DNA from: Paraburkholderia heleia NBRC 101817
GTDB lineage: Bacteria > Pseudomonadota > Gammaproteobacteria > Burkholderiales > Burkholderiaceae
NCBI RefSeq assembly: GCF_000739775.1
Contig: NZ_BBJH01000004.1
Span: 212,607-276,606 of the forward strand
Length of the DNA: 64,000 nt
Direction of reading: 5' to 3'
Shown: one piece after another, positions 54,580 to 63,854 of the stretch
How positions within the stretch are numbered: position 1 is the first letter of the stretch
Layout of the letters: every line of letters begins with the position of its first letter
Made by a program: the position numbers and the translations under genes
Notes under the pieces: generated by a model
The model's database searches: none
What the model was told of the DNA's origin: nothing
The model's input: the letters and a program-made list of their open reading frames with translations, nothing else

Positions 54580-55068
54580 ATGACCGTGCAGTCCACCGCC
54601 TTGCCGCTGCCCCAATTCGACTGGCAATGGAAAGCCTTTGATGCGCTCGACGCGCGCGAAGTCTACGCCATGCTCAAGCTGCGCGCCGACGCGTTCGTCG
54701 TCGAACAGAACTGCGTGTATGGCGATATCGACGGTCTCGACTTCGGCGCGTGGCATCTGTTTGCATGGAGCGAGCAGGGCGGCGTGCGGGAGCTTGCGGG
54801 CTATTTGCGTGTGCTGCCGCCCGACGCGCAGGACGCCGACGTGCGCATCGGCCGCGTGGTGACGTCGCAAAACCACCGCGGCATCAAGCTCGGCAACGCG
54901 CTGCTCGAACGCGCCATCGCGCAGATCGAGCGTCAATGGCCGGACGTCGCGATGCGTCTGCATGCCCAGGCGCACCTGCAGAAGTTCTACGGTGCGTTCG
55001 GCTTCTCACCCGTTGGCGAGATTCACGACGAGGACGGCATCGCGCACGTGTGGATGCGCTCGGCCTGA
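54580..55068 (+). CDS. ElaA-like GNAT acetyltransferase
   Basis: A 162-residue GNAT protein of the ElaA type, with unknown substrate. The N-terminus has LKLRADAFVVEQNCVYGDIDGLD, the family signature, followed by RIGRVVTSQNHRGIKLGNALL (motif A for acetyl-CoA, 21 residues split here as RIGRVVTSQN and HRGIKLGNALL). FYGAFGFSPVGEI forms motif B. Transcribed alone, converging on ctaG. Confidence 0.9.
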   Translation: MTVQSTALPLPQFDWQWKAFDALDAREVYAMLKLRADAFVVEQNCVYGDIDGLDFGAWHLFAWSEQGGVRELAGYLRVLPPDAQDADVRIGRVVTSQNHRGIKLGNALLERAIAQIERQWPDVAMRLHAQAHLQKFYGAFGFSPVGEIHDEDGIAHVWMRSA

Positions 55069-55107
55069 CTCGACATTCATCGCGCCTTGCGCGGCAACGC
55101 GATTCCT

Positions 55108-56001
55108 TTACGTGCGTAGGGTGCGCCCTTCCTCCTGACGCTTGCCGTCGGCCGTCCGCATGCCGCTTTGCCGCTCCCGCTGCAAGCGTCCACGCGCGGA
55201 TAGCCGCATCCAGTGGCGCAGCGCAACCAGCGAGCCGACCACGCTCATCATCGACCCCGGAATCCACAGCAGCAGCCCGCCGATCTGCTGGTCGCGCATG
55301 GGCGATAGCCAGGTGAACGCGCGCCCGCAGATCGAATAAACCGGGTAAAGCTCGTGCGGCGTGAAGAAGATGAACGCGCCGAGCACGATCTGCGGCGGAA
55401 TCGCCGCGATCACGACGAGCACGCGCTTGCCCGGCGAGAGGCGCGCGGGCGGCGCGGGGCGCGAGTCGAGCACGAGCCACCAGAACAGCAGCCCGTCGAT
55501 CACCATGCTCCAGTTCATGACGCGGTAGAGACGCCAGTCGAGCATCGCGATGAAGTGGATGGGCGAAAAGAGCCAGAAATAGATGAGCCCGACGAAGAGC
55601 CCGACCGCGACGACGGGATGCATGACGATGTCGAGCGCCACGCGCACGGGCCGCGCGGCGAGCGCGGGGCGCACGAAGCGCTGCCGCCACCTGAACGGAA
55701 TGCCCGCGCGCAGTGCCGCGCCCGGATAGGCGAGCGCGATGAAGAACGGCCCCAGATGGTGCAGCACCAGGTGCTGCGCGCGATGCATGAAGAACTCGTG
55801 CTCGAAGTAGTAGTCGAGACGCGTATGCAGCACGACGTAGAGCGCGCCTAGCCCGAACCAGAACGAGATCTGCCGTGCAAGCGACACCCGCGCGTGCCGC
55901 TTGCCGCGCACGAACAGCACCGCCGCGAGCAGGGTGCAGATCATCACGGTCGGCGAGGGCTCCCAGGGCTGGAGCCAGTAGAGCAGGGTCATCGCGAGCA
56001 T
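55108..56001 (-). CDS. CtaG-type cytochrome c oxidase assembly protein (caa3_CtaG)
   Basis: A membrane protein of 297 residues with about seven helices, from the caa3_CtaG family linked to assembly of haem-copper oxidases. It has HEFFMHRAQHLVLHHLGPFF with several His and Met that could bind metal. The C-terminus is Arg-rich. It belongs with the PCuAC and Sco genes on the same strand, a copper-delivery group, though no oxidase subunit is in the window. Confidence 0.88.
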   Translation of the reverse strand: MLAMTLLYWLQPWEPSPTVMICTLLAAVLFVRGKRHARVSLARQISFWFGLGALYVVLHTRLDYYFEHEFFMHRAQHLVLHHLGPFFIALAYPGAALRAGIPFRWRQRFVRPALAARPVRVALDIVMHPVVAVGLFVGLIYFWLFSPIHFIAMLDWRLYRVMNWSMVIDGLLFWWLVLDSRPAPPARLSPGKRVLVVIAAIPPQIVLGAFIFFTPHELYPVYSICGRAFTWLSPMRDQQIGGLLLWIPGSMMSVVGSLVALRHWMRLSARGRLQRERQSGMRTADGKRQEEGRTLRT

Positions 56002-56102
56002 GGCGGCGGCCTCATCGCGGATTCAACATGCTTGCGCGCGCAACTAATGGGAAATGCGGCGGCAAATGCGGCGAATGCGCGCGCGGTGGCATCGCTGCGG
56101 CC

Positions 56103-56570
56103 TTACTGCCCCGAGGGCGGCTTGACTGCGAACGGCGTGTCGAGCGTTTCGCCGTCCGAGAACTGCAGCTTCACGTTCACCGTGTCGCCCGGCGCGACCT
56201 TGTGCTTCGCCTTCTCCAGCATCAGGTGGTAGCCGCCCGGCGCGATGGCGAGCGTGCCGTGCGCGGGCACCGTCGCCTTGTGCGCCATGACCATCTTCTG
56301 CGTCGAGCCGTTCGAAACCGTCTGATGCAGCATGACCATGCCATAGGCGTCGCTCGATACACCCACGAGATCGACCGGCTGGTCGCCGTCGTTCTTGAGC
56401 GTCACGTAGCCCGCGGCCGGGAGGTCGTTGGGCAGCCAGCGAACCCATGCGCCTTGCGCGCTCAGCGTGCCGGCCGCGGCGTGTGCGGCGCTCGCGAAGG
56501 CGGCGAGCGCACCGAAGGTGCTCAGCGCGCAGCCGAGCGAGACGGTGAGTGACTTGAGGTTCTTCGTCAT
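56103..56570 (-). CDS. PCu(A)C periplasmic copper chaperone
   Basis: PCuAC proteins bind Cu(I) in the periplasm and supply cytochrome oxidase. The 155-residue protein has a signal peptide (cleavage near AHA-AAGT). Met/His ligands lie in GMVMLHQTV, KMVMAH and GGYHLML, matching the family copper motif. It lies between the Sco and CtaG genes, in the order Sco, PCuAC, CtaG on the minus strand. Confidence 0.93.
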   Translation of the reverse strand: MTKNLKSLTVSLGCALSTFGALAAFASAAHAAAGTLSAQGAWVRWLPNDLPAAGYVTLKNDGDQPVDLVGVSSDAYGMVMLHQTVSNGSTQKMVMAHKATVPAHGTLAIAPGGYHLMLEKAKHKVAPGDTVNVKLQFSDGETLDTPFAVKPPSGQ

Positions 56571-56636
56571 AACGTTTCCTGTTGCGATTGCTGTTGCATC
56601 AAAACCCGATGATTGGGCCGGCGAGACGGTCCGCGT

Positions 56637-57230
56637 TCACGCCGTATCGTGGATGACGCGGCGCAGGTCGTGCGCGATTGCGTCCGGTGTGTCGTGGTCG
56701 GTGGCGAGCAGGCGCGCGTGGCCTTGCGCGTCGAACACATAGACGGCCGAACTGTGCGTGACTTCGTAGCTGCCGTCGGGGTCGCGCTTTTCCATCTGGT
56801 AGGCCACGCGGTAGCGCCGCGCGAGCGACTCGATCTGGGCGTCGGTGCCGGTCAGGCCGCGCGCATGCCGGGCGTCGAACGCGCCGACGTAGGCGTGCAG
56901 TGCCTGCGGCGTGTCGCGCGCCGGATCGACGCTGATGAAGAGTATCCGCACTTTGTCCGCATCGGGGCCGAGCTTCGCTATAACCTGCATCAGGCGCGCC
57001 ATGGTTTCCGGACAGACATCCGGGCAATGCGTGTAGCCGAAGTAGACGAGCGTCGTGTCTCCGCGAAAACTGGCGCCCGTCACGCTTTGGCCGTTGTCGG
57101 CCGTGAGCGCGAAGTCGAGGTCGGGCAGATGGCCACTCACGTTCGTAAGCTGCCACGGTTCGCCCGGATGCGAGCATGCCGCAAGCAGCACCGCGCCCGC
57201 CACCGCCGCCGTGCGCCGCAGCCTGCGCAT
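56637..57230 (-). CDS. Sco1/SenC-family copper-binding lipoprotein
   Basis: Sco proteins insert or reduce the CuA site of cytochrome oxidase. The 197-residue protein has a lipoprotein signal with lipobox LAAC, then the thioredoxin-like core. The copper ligands are the CXXXC in THCPDVCPET and the His in EVTHSSAVYVF. I chose the ATG at 57230, since it gives the lipoprotein signal; the frame stays open far upstream but is antisense to otsB there. It probably heads the Sco-PCuAC-CtaG group. Confidence 0.93.
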   Translation of the reverse strand: MRRLRRTAAVAGAVLLAACSHPGEPWQLTNVSGHLPDLDFALTADNGQSVTGASFRGDTTLVYFGYTHCPDVCPETMARLMQVIAKLGPDADKVRILFISVDPARDTPQALHAYVGAFDARHARGLTGTDAQIESLARRYRVAYQMEKRDPDGSYEVTHSSAVYVFDAQGHARLLATDHDTPDAIAHDLRRVIHDTA

Positions 57231-57572
57231 GCCGCCGCGAAGGCGACCGCTCAGGCGGGTGCGGAACGTGCGCAGCGTGGGATCGAAGGTGGGGAACAAA
57301 GGCAATCTCGTCGGCTCGATGGGGCTACGTTGGCCGCGCTCCTCAGACCACCGGGCTCGGCTTGTCGCTGCGACTGTAGCAAAATTGGGTCCGCGTGGTT
57401 CGCGAGCGCCCCGCTCATGCGGACCACGCGCGTCGATATGCCGCATCTTCGAGTCCCGGGATGCCTGCACAGGCGGTCGGGCCCGTACTTTCTCGATAAT
57501 CGATCCAAGGCGCGGTAAGATTCGCACACTTTCCCTGGGCGCAGCCCGGGGCCATACCCGGCCAGCAGGCCG
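57231..57572. other. Divergent gap sco/otsB
   Basis: 342 bp without a gene. Close to otsB a hairpin (CCCTGGGC 57533-57540 with GCCCGGGG 57544-57551) lies 22 bases before the start. The inverted pair TCGAT/ATCGA lies near 57493-57503. The promoters could not be fixed. Confidence 0.45.
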
Positions 57573-58343
57573 ATGGGTGAAAAGAACGCAATGCAAGCAC
57601 TTCCGGCAGTCCTGCCGCCTGAACAGACGGCATTTTTCTTCGATTTCGACGGCACGCTCGTCGATCTCGCGCCCACGCCCGATGGCGTGCTCGTCCGTCC
57701 GGACATGGTCGCGCGGCTGCGCGAGTTGCGCCGCGCGACGCATGGCGCGGTGGCGATCGTCTCCGGGCGCGGCATCGAGAGCATCGATGGTTTTCTCGGC
57801 ATGCCCGATCTGCCCGTGGCCGGCCTGCACGGCGCCGAGCGGCGCGACGCCAACGGCGACACGCAGCGCGTCGGCTTCAACGACGAGCGCTTGCTGCACA
57901 TGGAGCAGGTGCTCGCGGAGGTGGTGCGCACGCATGCGGGCATGCTGCTCGAGATCAAGGGCGCGTCGCTCGCGCTGCACTACCGGAACGCTCCGGAACA
58001 CGAGGGCACCGCGCGCGCCGCGACCGAGCGCCTTGCCGCCGACTACGCCGACGCCTACGTGCTGCAGCCCGGCAAGATGGTCTACGAAATCAAGCCGAAG
58101 GATGTCGACAAGGGCCGCGCCCTGCGCGCATTCCTCGGTGAGCCGCCGTTCGCGGGCCGCAGCCCGGTGTTTGCCGGCGACGACCTGACCGACGAGAAGG
58201 GCTTCGCCGTCGTCAATGCGCTGGGTGGGTTGTCGATCAAGGTCGGCGGCGGCGACTCCATCGCGCAGACGCGTGTCGACTCGGTCGAAGCGCTGATCGG
58301 CTGGCTCGCATCGCTCGTTGCGGCCATGCCGGGTGCCCGGTGA
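57573..58343 (+). CDS. otsB: OtsB, trehalose-6-phosphate phosphatase
   Basis: OtsB removes phosphate from trehalose 6-phosphate, the last step of trehalose synthesis. The 256-residue HAD enzyme has FFFDFDGTLVDLAP as motif I, VSGRGIESI as motif II and FAGDDLTDEKGFAVVNALGG as motif IV. An ATG at 57591 is also possible, with GGTGAAAAG before it. otsA follows after 112 bp. Confidence 0.95.
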   Translation: MGEKNAMQALPAVLPPEQTAFFFDFDGTLVDLAPTPDGVLVRPDMVARLRELRRATHGAVAIVSGRGIESIDGFLGMPDLPVAGLHGAERRDANGDTQRVGFNDERLLHMEQVLAEVVRTHAGMLLEIKGASLALHYRNAPEHEGTARAATERLAADYADAYVLQPGKMVYEIKPKDVDKGRALRAFLGEPPFAGRSPVFAGDDLTDEKGFAVVNALGGLSIKVGGGDSIAQTRVDSVEALIGWLASLVAAMPGAR

Positions 58344-58455
58344 TTGCGCGCATGCCTCGCTTGACTGCCCATGCAGACTGCCTGCCTTGCCTGAGCCGAG
58401 GCGCCGCCACGCGCGCGCCACGCTTTGCCGATTTCCTGCACGGACCCCGCCCCTC

Positions 58456-59883
58456 ATGAGCCGATTGATCATCGTGTCGAACCGCGTCGCCCCGATTTCC
58501 GAAGGCGGCCCGGCCGCGGGCGGCCTCGCGGTGGGCGTGTACGACGCACTCAAGGAAACCGGCGGCATGTGGTTCGGCTGGAGCGGGGATGTGCTTGCCT
58601 CCGGCCAGCCGCAGATCGCGCTCGAAGAGCGTGGTCCCGTGACCTTCGCCACCATCGGCCTGCTGCGGCGCGACTACGACCAGTATTACCGCGGTTTCTC
58701 GAACGCGACGCTCTGGCCCGCGTTCCACTACCGCGCCGATCTCGTCCAGTACGACCGCCACGAATACGAAGGCTATAGCCGCGTGAACGCGTGGCTCGCG
58801 CAGCAGCTCGTGCCGCTGCTGCGCGAAGACGACGTGATCTGGGTCCACGACTATCACCTCATTCCGTTCGCCCAGGCGTTGCGCGCGGCGGGCGTGAAGA
58901 ACCGCATCGGCTTTTTCCTGCACATCCCGTTTCCGGCCTCGCAGGTACTGCTGGCGGTGCCGCCGCATCGCGAACTGGTGCAGGCGCTGTGCGCGTTCGA
59001 CCTGCTCGGCTTCCAGACGAGGCCCGACCTGCGCGCCTTCTGCGACTACATCGTGAACGAGGCGGGGGGCACGACCGCGCTGCAGCCGGACGGCCTCACG
59101 CGCATCGAGGCGTTCGGGCAAACGCTCTGCGCGGGAGATTACCCGATCGGCGTCTATCCCGACGAGATCGCCGAACTCGCCAGGGCCGGCGAGCGCGGCA
59201 AGCCGGTGCGCACGCTCAAGTCCACGCTGCACGGGCGCAAGGTCATCATGAGCGTGGACCGGCTCGACTACTCGAAAGGGCTCGTGGAGCGCTTTCGCGC
59301 CTTCGAACGCCTGCTCGACCACACGCCGGCGCAGCGCAACAAGGTCTCGTTCGTGCAGATCGCGCCGCCCACGCGCGCCGACCTGCATGCCTATCAGGAC
59401 ATCCGGCTGCGCCTCGAGGCGGAGTCGGGGCGCATCAACGGCCGTTACGCGGAACTCGACTGGACGCCGATCTGGTACATCCACCGCCAGTACGAACGCG
59501 CGGTGCTGGCCGCGCTGTTCCGGGCGTCGAACGTCGGCTACGTCACGCCGCTGCGCGACGGCATGAACCTCGTCGCCAAGGAATACGTGTCGGCGCAGGA
59601 TCCCGAGGATCCGGGCGTGCTCGTGCTCTCGCGCTTCGCCGGCGCGGCGCAGGAGCTTTCGGGCGCGCTGATCGTCAATCCGCTCGATATCGACGGCATG
59701 GCCGATGCGCTGGGCACCGCGCTCTCCATGCCGCTTGCCGAGCGCCTCGCGCGCTATCAGGACATGATGGCCCAGTTGCGGGAGAACAATGTCTCGGTCT
59801 GGCGCGACCGCTTCATGCGCGATCTCGGCCGCGTCAGCGTGCGACAGGCGAGCCTGCCGCCGCTCGAGCGCGCGCAGGGCTGA
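58456..59883 (+). CDS. otsA: OtsA, trehalose-6-phosphate synthase
   Basis: A GT20 glycosyltransferase joining UDP-glucose and glucose 6-phosphate. It has 475 residues, with [11 protein letters not shown] at the start, [41 protein letters not shown] and [10 protein letters not shown]. It belongs with otsB, a pair that raises internal trehalose for osmotic or desiccation stress. A convergent terminator follows. Confidence 0.96.
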   Translation: MSRLIIVSNRVAPISEGGPAAGGLAVGVYDALKETGGMWFGWSGDVLASGQPQIALEERGPVTFATIGLLRRDYDQYYRGFSNATLWPAFHYRADLVQYDRHEYEGYSRVNAWLAQQLVPLLREDDVIWVHDYHLIPFAQALRAAGVKNRIGFFLHIPFPASQVLLAVPPHRELVQALCAFDLLGFQTRPDLRAFCDYIVNEAGGTTALQPDGLTRIEAFGQTLCAGDYPIGVYPDEIAELARAGERGKPVRTLKSTLHGRKVIMSVDRLDYSKGLVERFRAFERLLDHTPAQRNKVSFVQIAPPTRADLHAYQDIRLRLEAESGRINGRYAELDWTPIWYIHRQYERAVLAALFRASNVGYVTPLRDGMNLVAKEYVSAQDPEDPGVLVLSRFAGAAQELSGALIVNPLDIDGMADALGTALSMPLAERLARYQDMMAQLRENNVSVWRDRFMRDLGRVSVRQASLPPLERAQG

Positions 59884-59911
59884 GCACCCGCGCCTCGCAC
59901 ACCCGCGCGAG

Positions 59912-59958
59912 CGCAAAAAGAAGCTGCTTCGGTCGGTGCACTGAAGCGGATTTTTGCG
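59912..59958. terminator. Bidirectional terminator otsA / ABC transporter
   Basis: CGCAAAAA (59912-59919) pairs with TTTTTGCG (59951-59958), and inside it CTGCTTC pairs with GAAGCGG. The A and T arms give U-tracts for both convergent genes. Confidence 0.6.
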
Positions 59959-60012
59959 TCCGGGCGTTTGGGGCAACGCGCAGCGGGCGAGGCGCCCGCC
60001 GGCGCAGTGATG

Positions 60013-61848
60013 TCAGGCCACGTGCTTTTCGTCGGTCTTCTTGCTGCCCAGATGCAGCGTGGACTGCTTGCCGTATTGCTTGGCGAGGAGGTCGCGGTAG
60101 AGGCCGGGGCGGTTGCGCAGTTCTTCCGGCGTGCCGTCGTCGATCACCTTGCCTGCGCTCATCACGATGATGCGGTCGAAGTTGTTGAGCGTGGAGAGGC
60201 GGTGCGCGATCGCGATCACCGTGCGGCCCACCATCAGCCGGTCGAGCGCCTGCTGGATGGCCTCCTCGGACGCGCTGTCGAGCGCCGAGGTGGCTTCGTC
60301 GAGCAGCAGGATCGGCGAGTTCTTGAGAATGGCGCGCGCGATCGCGATGCGCTGGCGCTGGCCGCCCGACAGCTTCACGCCGCGGTCGCCCACGAGCGTG
60401 TCGTAGCCCTCGGGCATCGCCTCGATAAATTCGGCGCAGCGCGCCTCGCGGGCCGCGGCGATCACTTCCTCGCGGCTCGCCTCGGGGCGGCCGTAGGCGA
60501 TGTTTTCATAGATCGAGCGGTGCAGCAGCGAGATGTCCTGCGGCACGAGGGCGATGGCGTGGCGCAGGCTGTCCTGGGTGACGTGCGCGATGTCCTGGCC
60601 GTCGATCTTGATGGCACCGGACTGGGTGGCGTAGAAGTGCTGGAGCAGCGCGAGCACCGTGGTCTTGCCCGCGCCCGACTTGCCGATCAGGCCTACGCGC
60701 TGCCCGGCCTCGATGCGCAGATCGAAATGGTCGAGGATCGGTTTGCGGTGCGGATACGCGAAAGTCACGCCCTCGAAATCGACGCGGCCGCCCTGGGCCA
60801 CGAGCTCGCTGGCGTCGTCGCGGTCGGGCATGCCGTGCGGCTCCAGCAGCGTCTGCACGGCCTCGGCGAGGCGCGCCACGTGCTGGGTCACATCCACGAG
60901 CGCCACGGCCAGATCGCGCGTGCCGTGCAGGATCGTGAAGCCGAGCGAGCTGACCAGCACGATGTCGCCCGACGTCGCCTTGCCTTGATCCCAGAGCCAC
61001 AGCGCCCAGCCAAGCAGGCCAGCCGACAGCATGGCCGTGATCACGGCGTGCAGCAGACGCAGTTTTTCGAGGTAGAGCAGGCTCGATCGGCGCGCGTCGA
61101 GTTCGGCCTTGACGGTCGAGCGAAAGCGCTTCTGCTCGCGGACCGTCATGCCGAAGGCGCGCACGAGCGCCATGTTGCCGATCACGTCGACGAGCTCGCC
61201 GTCCACCGCGGCCGCCCTGGACGCGAAGGTGTGGTGGCGCGACGAGCCGCGCCCGGCCAGCTTGAAGAGGATCACCGAAAGGATCGCCGAGCAGATGAGG
61301 AGGCCCGCCGCCATGAGCGGATTGACGGCGATGATCATGACGATCGCGCCGGCCACGGCGATACAAGGCGGCAGCACGTTCCACGCGGTGGTGTTCTCGG
61401 CCGTGTAGACGGCGTTCGACGTCGCGGTGATGCGGCTGGCGAGCGTACCGGGCTGCTTTTCGGCGTAGTAAGTGGGCGAGTGACCGCTCAGGTACTGAAA
61501 GAGGTCGCGCCGCAGGTCGCCCGTCACGGCGACGAAGGTATGCGCCGCGAACCAGCCGCCGACCCGCCAGAGCAGGTTGTCGGCGGCGATCAGGCCGACG
61601 AGGATGGCGAACGCGCTCCACAGCGGGCCCGGATGATGGCGTCCCGCTCCGAGCACATCGATCAGATGCTTGATGGCGTATTGCGACGCAAGCGCGCAGC
61701 CGACGGCTGCGAACACGCTGGCGAGCACGACAGCGTGGGCGAACGGATGGCGCTTGATGTAGCGGAAAAGGAACGCGAGCGGGCGCCGCGCATAGCTCGC
61801 GAGCTTTGCGTTGTGGGCGTTACGCTGAGCGATGGTCAGATGTTCCAA
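60013..61848 (-). CDS. ABC exporter, fused permease and ATPase
   Basis: An inner-membrane half-transporter of 611 residues. About six helices occupy the first 320 residues (type I exporter domain). The nucleotide-binding domain has GKSGAGKTT (Walker A), the signature LSGGQRQRIAIARA, ILLLDEATSALD (Walker B) and the His of IAIAHRLSTL. It should work as a homodimer. The substrate is unknown; the MsbA/multidrug-type fold is shared by lipid, peptide and drug exporters. The C-terminus is Lys/His-rich. Confidence 0.93.
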   Translation of the reverse strand: MEHLTIAQRNAHNAKLASYARRPLAFLFRYIKRHPFAHAVVLASVFAAVGCALASQYAIKHLIDVLGAGRHHPGPLWSAFAILVGLIAADNLLWRVGGWFAAHTFVAVTGDLRRDLFQYLSGHSPTYYAEKQPGTLASRITATSNAVYTAENTTAWNVLPPCIAVAGAIVMIIAVNPLMAAGLLICSAILSVILFKLAGRGSSRHHTFASRAAAVDGELVDVIGNMALVRAFGMTVREQKRFRSTVKAELDARRSSLLYLEKLRLLHAVITAMLSAGLLGWALWLWDQGKATSGDIVLVSSLGFTILHGTRDLAVALVDVTQHVARLAEAVQTLLEPHGMPDRDDASELVAQGGRVDFEGVTFAYPHRKPILDHFDLRIEAGQRVGLIGKSGAGKTTVLALLQHFYATQSGAIKIDGQDIAHVTQDSLRHAIALVPQDISLLHRSIYENIAYGRPEASREEVIAAAREARCAEFIEAMPEGYDTLVGDRGVKLSGGQRQRIAIARAILKNSPILLLDEATSALDSASEEAIQQALDRLMVGRTVIAIAHRLSTLNNFDRIIVMSAGKVIDDGTPEELRNRPGLYRDLLAKQYGKQSTLHLGSKKTDEKHVA

Positions 61849-62618
61849 TTGATCGGGTGGTCGGTCTGACGGAACTTCGTCCGTGCAAGTTCAAAGGAAG
61901 AGGGCGGGCGCTGAGGCGACGAAGGGCTTCGGGCGCACGGCAACGAAGGCGGACTTACCGCATTGTAAACACCCCATGCGCCTGGCGCACCGCCTGTGCC
62001 CGGCGGACGCGCATCATATCGCGACACGATAGCGCGGGATACAGATTGGGGACACGTTGTTGCAGCGGAGGTTCAACAGGAATCCCGGACCGTTTTAGAG
62101 ACAGGTGTTTTAGAGATAGAATTGCAGATTGCATTCGGAAAAGCGCTGTGCTTGCTCGCAACACGCCGTCCGCCGACGGCGAACAGGTGCAGGATCGATT
62201 CTGCGCGTCACCCGCGGCAATCGCGCACAGTGGTTTCCCGCAGTGCAGCACCCAATTTAGAACTCTCTTGGAAAACAATGGGTTGCGGAGTGTTTCCGGT
62301 TTGTAACAACGTAAAGACTTTGAAATGATCTAGCCGGTATTTACCCTGGACCGGGATAATGCCGACTCGGACGACGTAGGGAATTTGACAGCTTTTCTGT
62401 CAACGGCCGCGAACCCTGCGCGTTTACCGCCTGAACCGCCGCGTGTGCGCTCTCTTGCCGCTTCACAACTGCGTCGGTCTGTGTCCGGATTTCCGGCGCG
62501 GTTAGCGGTACGGAACGCCTGTAAGGCGCGTGGCGACAAGGAAGCCGCAGCCTGCATAGGTCGATTGTCAAATTTGCAGTCTATTGCCCGATTTATTACG
62601 AGGAAGGAGTTCACCACT
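61849..62618. other. 770-bp divergent gap, ABC transporter / glycosyltransferase
   Basis: No gene found. Part of the region is AT-richer than its surroundings (62080-62340). GTTTTAGAGA occurs twice, 15 bp apart, at 62092 and 62107. A hairpin TTGACAG/CTGTCAA sits at 62385-62403 in the likely leader of the glycosyltransferase. Confidence 0.5.
62301..62329 (+). promoter_or_regulatory. Candidate promoter for the GT4 gene
   Basis: TTGTAA (62301-62306) and AATGAT (62324-62329) are 17 bp apart, four of six matches each. The leader would be about 280 bases. Confidence 0.35.
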
Positions 62619-63683
62619 ATGCGAATCGCTCAAATCGCTCCGTTGCACGAGGCGGTTCCTCCCAAGCTGTACGGCGGCACGGAACGGGTGGTCTCCTACC
62701 TGACCGAAGCGCTGGTCGAACAGGGCCACGATGTCACGCTGTTCGCCAGCGGCGATTCGGTTACCTCGGCAAAGCTCGAAGCGTTCTGGCCGCAGGCACT
62801 GCGCCTCGACCCCACGATTCGCGACGTGATGGCTCCGCACATGCTGTTGCTCGAAGAAGTTCGCCGCCGCGCGGACGAGTTCGACGTGCTGCACTTCCAC
62901 ATCGACTACTACCCGTTCTCGCTGTTCCAGCGCCAGCCGGTGCCGTTCGTCACGACCATGCACGGCCGTCTCGACCTGCCGGAACTGCAGCCGGTGTTCA
63001 ACGCGTTCAACGACGTGCCGGTGGTGTCGATCTCGGACAACCAGCGCATTCCGCTGCAGCAGGCCAACTGGCAGCAGACCGTCTACCACGGCCTGCCGGA
63101 AGATGTGCTCACGCCGATTCCGGACGTCGAGCCCGGCTACCTCGCGTTCCTCGGCCGCGTCTCGCCGGAGAAGGGCCTTGACCGCGCGATTCGCATCGCC
63201 GGCCAGGCCGGCATGAAGCTCAAGGTCGCCGCCAAGATCGACAAGGCGGACCGCGCCTACTACGAAGAAGTCATCAAGCCGCTGATGGCGTTGCCGCATG
63301 TCGAGTACATCGGCGAAATCGGCGAGCATGAGAAGCGCGAGTTCCTCGGCAATGCGCATGCGCTGGTGTTCCCGATCGACTGGCCGGAGCCCTTCGGCCT
63401 CGTCATGATCGAAGCCATGGCCTGCGGTACGCCGGTCATCGCGTTCAAGCGCGGCTCGGTGCCGGAAGTCATCGAGAACGGCGTGTCGGGCTTCGTCGTC
63501 GAAGACGAAATCAGCGCAGTCGCGGCGCTCAAGCGTCTGTCGTCGCTGCCGCGCGAGAAGGTGCGCGCCGCGTTCGAGGCACGCTTCTCGTCGAAGGTGA
63601 TGGCACGCAACTACGTGGCCGTGTACGAAGAACTGCTGCGCCAGAAGCATCGTACCGTGCTGCGCGAAGTCAACGCCGGCTAA
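62619..63683 (+). CDS. Family 4 glycosyltransferase
   Basis: A GT-B-fold glycosyltransferase of 354 residues. The N-terminal part has PKLYGGTERVVSYL and VLHFHIDYYPFS. The donor-binding part has FLGRVSPEKGLDRAI and the EX7E-like FPIDWPEPFGLVMIEAMACG, then GSVPEVIENGVSGFVV. AGGAAGGAG lies nine bases before the ATG. Substrate and product cannot be read here; polysaccharide or glycogen-type roles are possible. A terminator and then the 50-bp repeat array follow. Confidence 0.92.
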   Translation: MRIAQIAPLHEAVPPKLYGGTERVVSYLTEALVEQGHDVTLFASGDSVTSAKLEAFWPQALRLDPTIRDVMAPHMLLLEEVRRRADEFDVLHFHIDYYPFSLFQRQPVPFVTTMHGRLDLPELQPVFNAFNDVPVVSISDNQRIPLQQANWQQTVYHGLPEDVLTPIPDVEPGYLAFLGRVSPEKGLDRAIRIAGQAGMKLKVAAKIDKADRAYYEEVIKPLMALPHVEYIGEIGEHEKREFLGNAHALVFPIDWPEPFGLVMIEAMACGTPVIAFKRGSVPEVIENGVSGFVVEDEISAVAALKRLSSLPREKVRAAFEARFSSKVMARNYVAVYEELLRQKHRTVLREVNAG

Positions 63684-63735
63684 GGTCCGTACCGGAACTG
63701 GACGCGCTGCGGCGCGCCCGGCTTTCCCGCTTTTC

Positions 63736-63767
63736 CAACGCCCCGGTGCCCATGCACCGGGGCGTTG
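63736..63767 (+). terminator. Terminator-like hairpin after the GT4 gene
   Basis: CAACGCCCCGGTGC (63736-63749) pairs perfectly with GCACCGGGGCGTTG (63754-63767) across a CCAT loop. It lacks a strong U-tract. Confidence 0.6.
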
Positions 63768-63854
63768 TCACATTCGCGGCGGCGGCGGGTGAGGCGCACG
63801 CTTAATGTCCCTATAATGGCCGTGCCGTAAAATCCGCGGCGCCCGCGAAAGCGG

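Noticed and set aside
56637..58655. Sco read as a 672-residue protein
   Set aside because: The extra N-terminal part is antisense to otsB. The lipoprotein signal fixes the start at 57230.
59968..61869. Long plus-strand frame opposite the ABC exporter
   Set aside because: The minus frame has the full ABC motif set; the plus frame is a shadow.
62092..62116. GTTTTAGAG, which looks like the start of a Cas9-type repeat
   Set aside because: Only ten bases match, the spacing is 15 bp and nothing else of a CRISPR locus is present.
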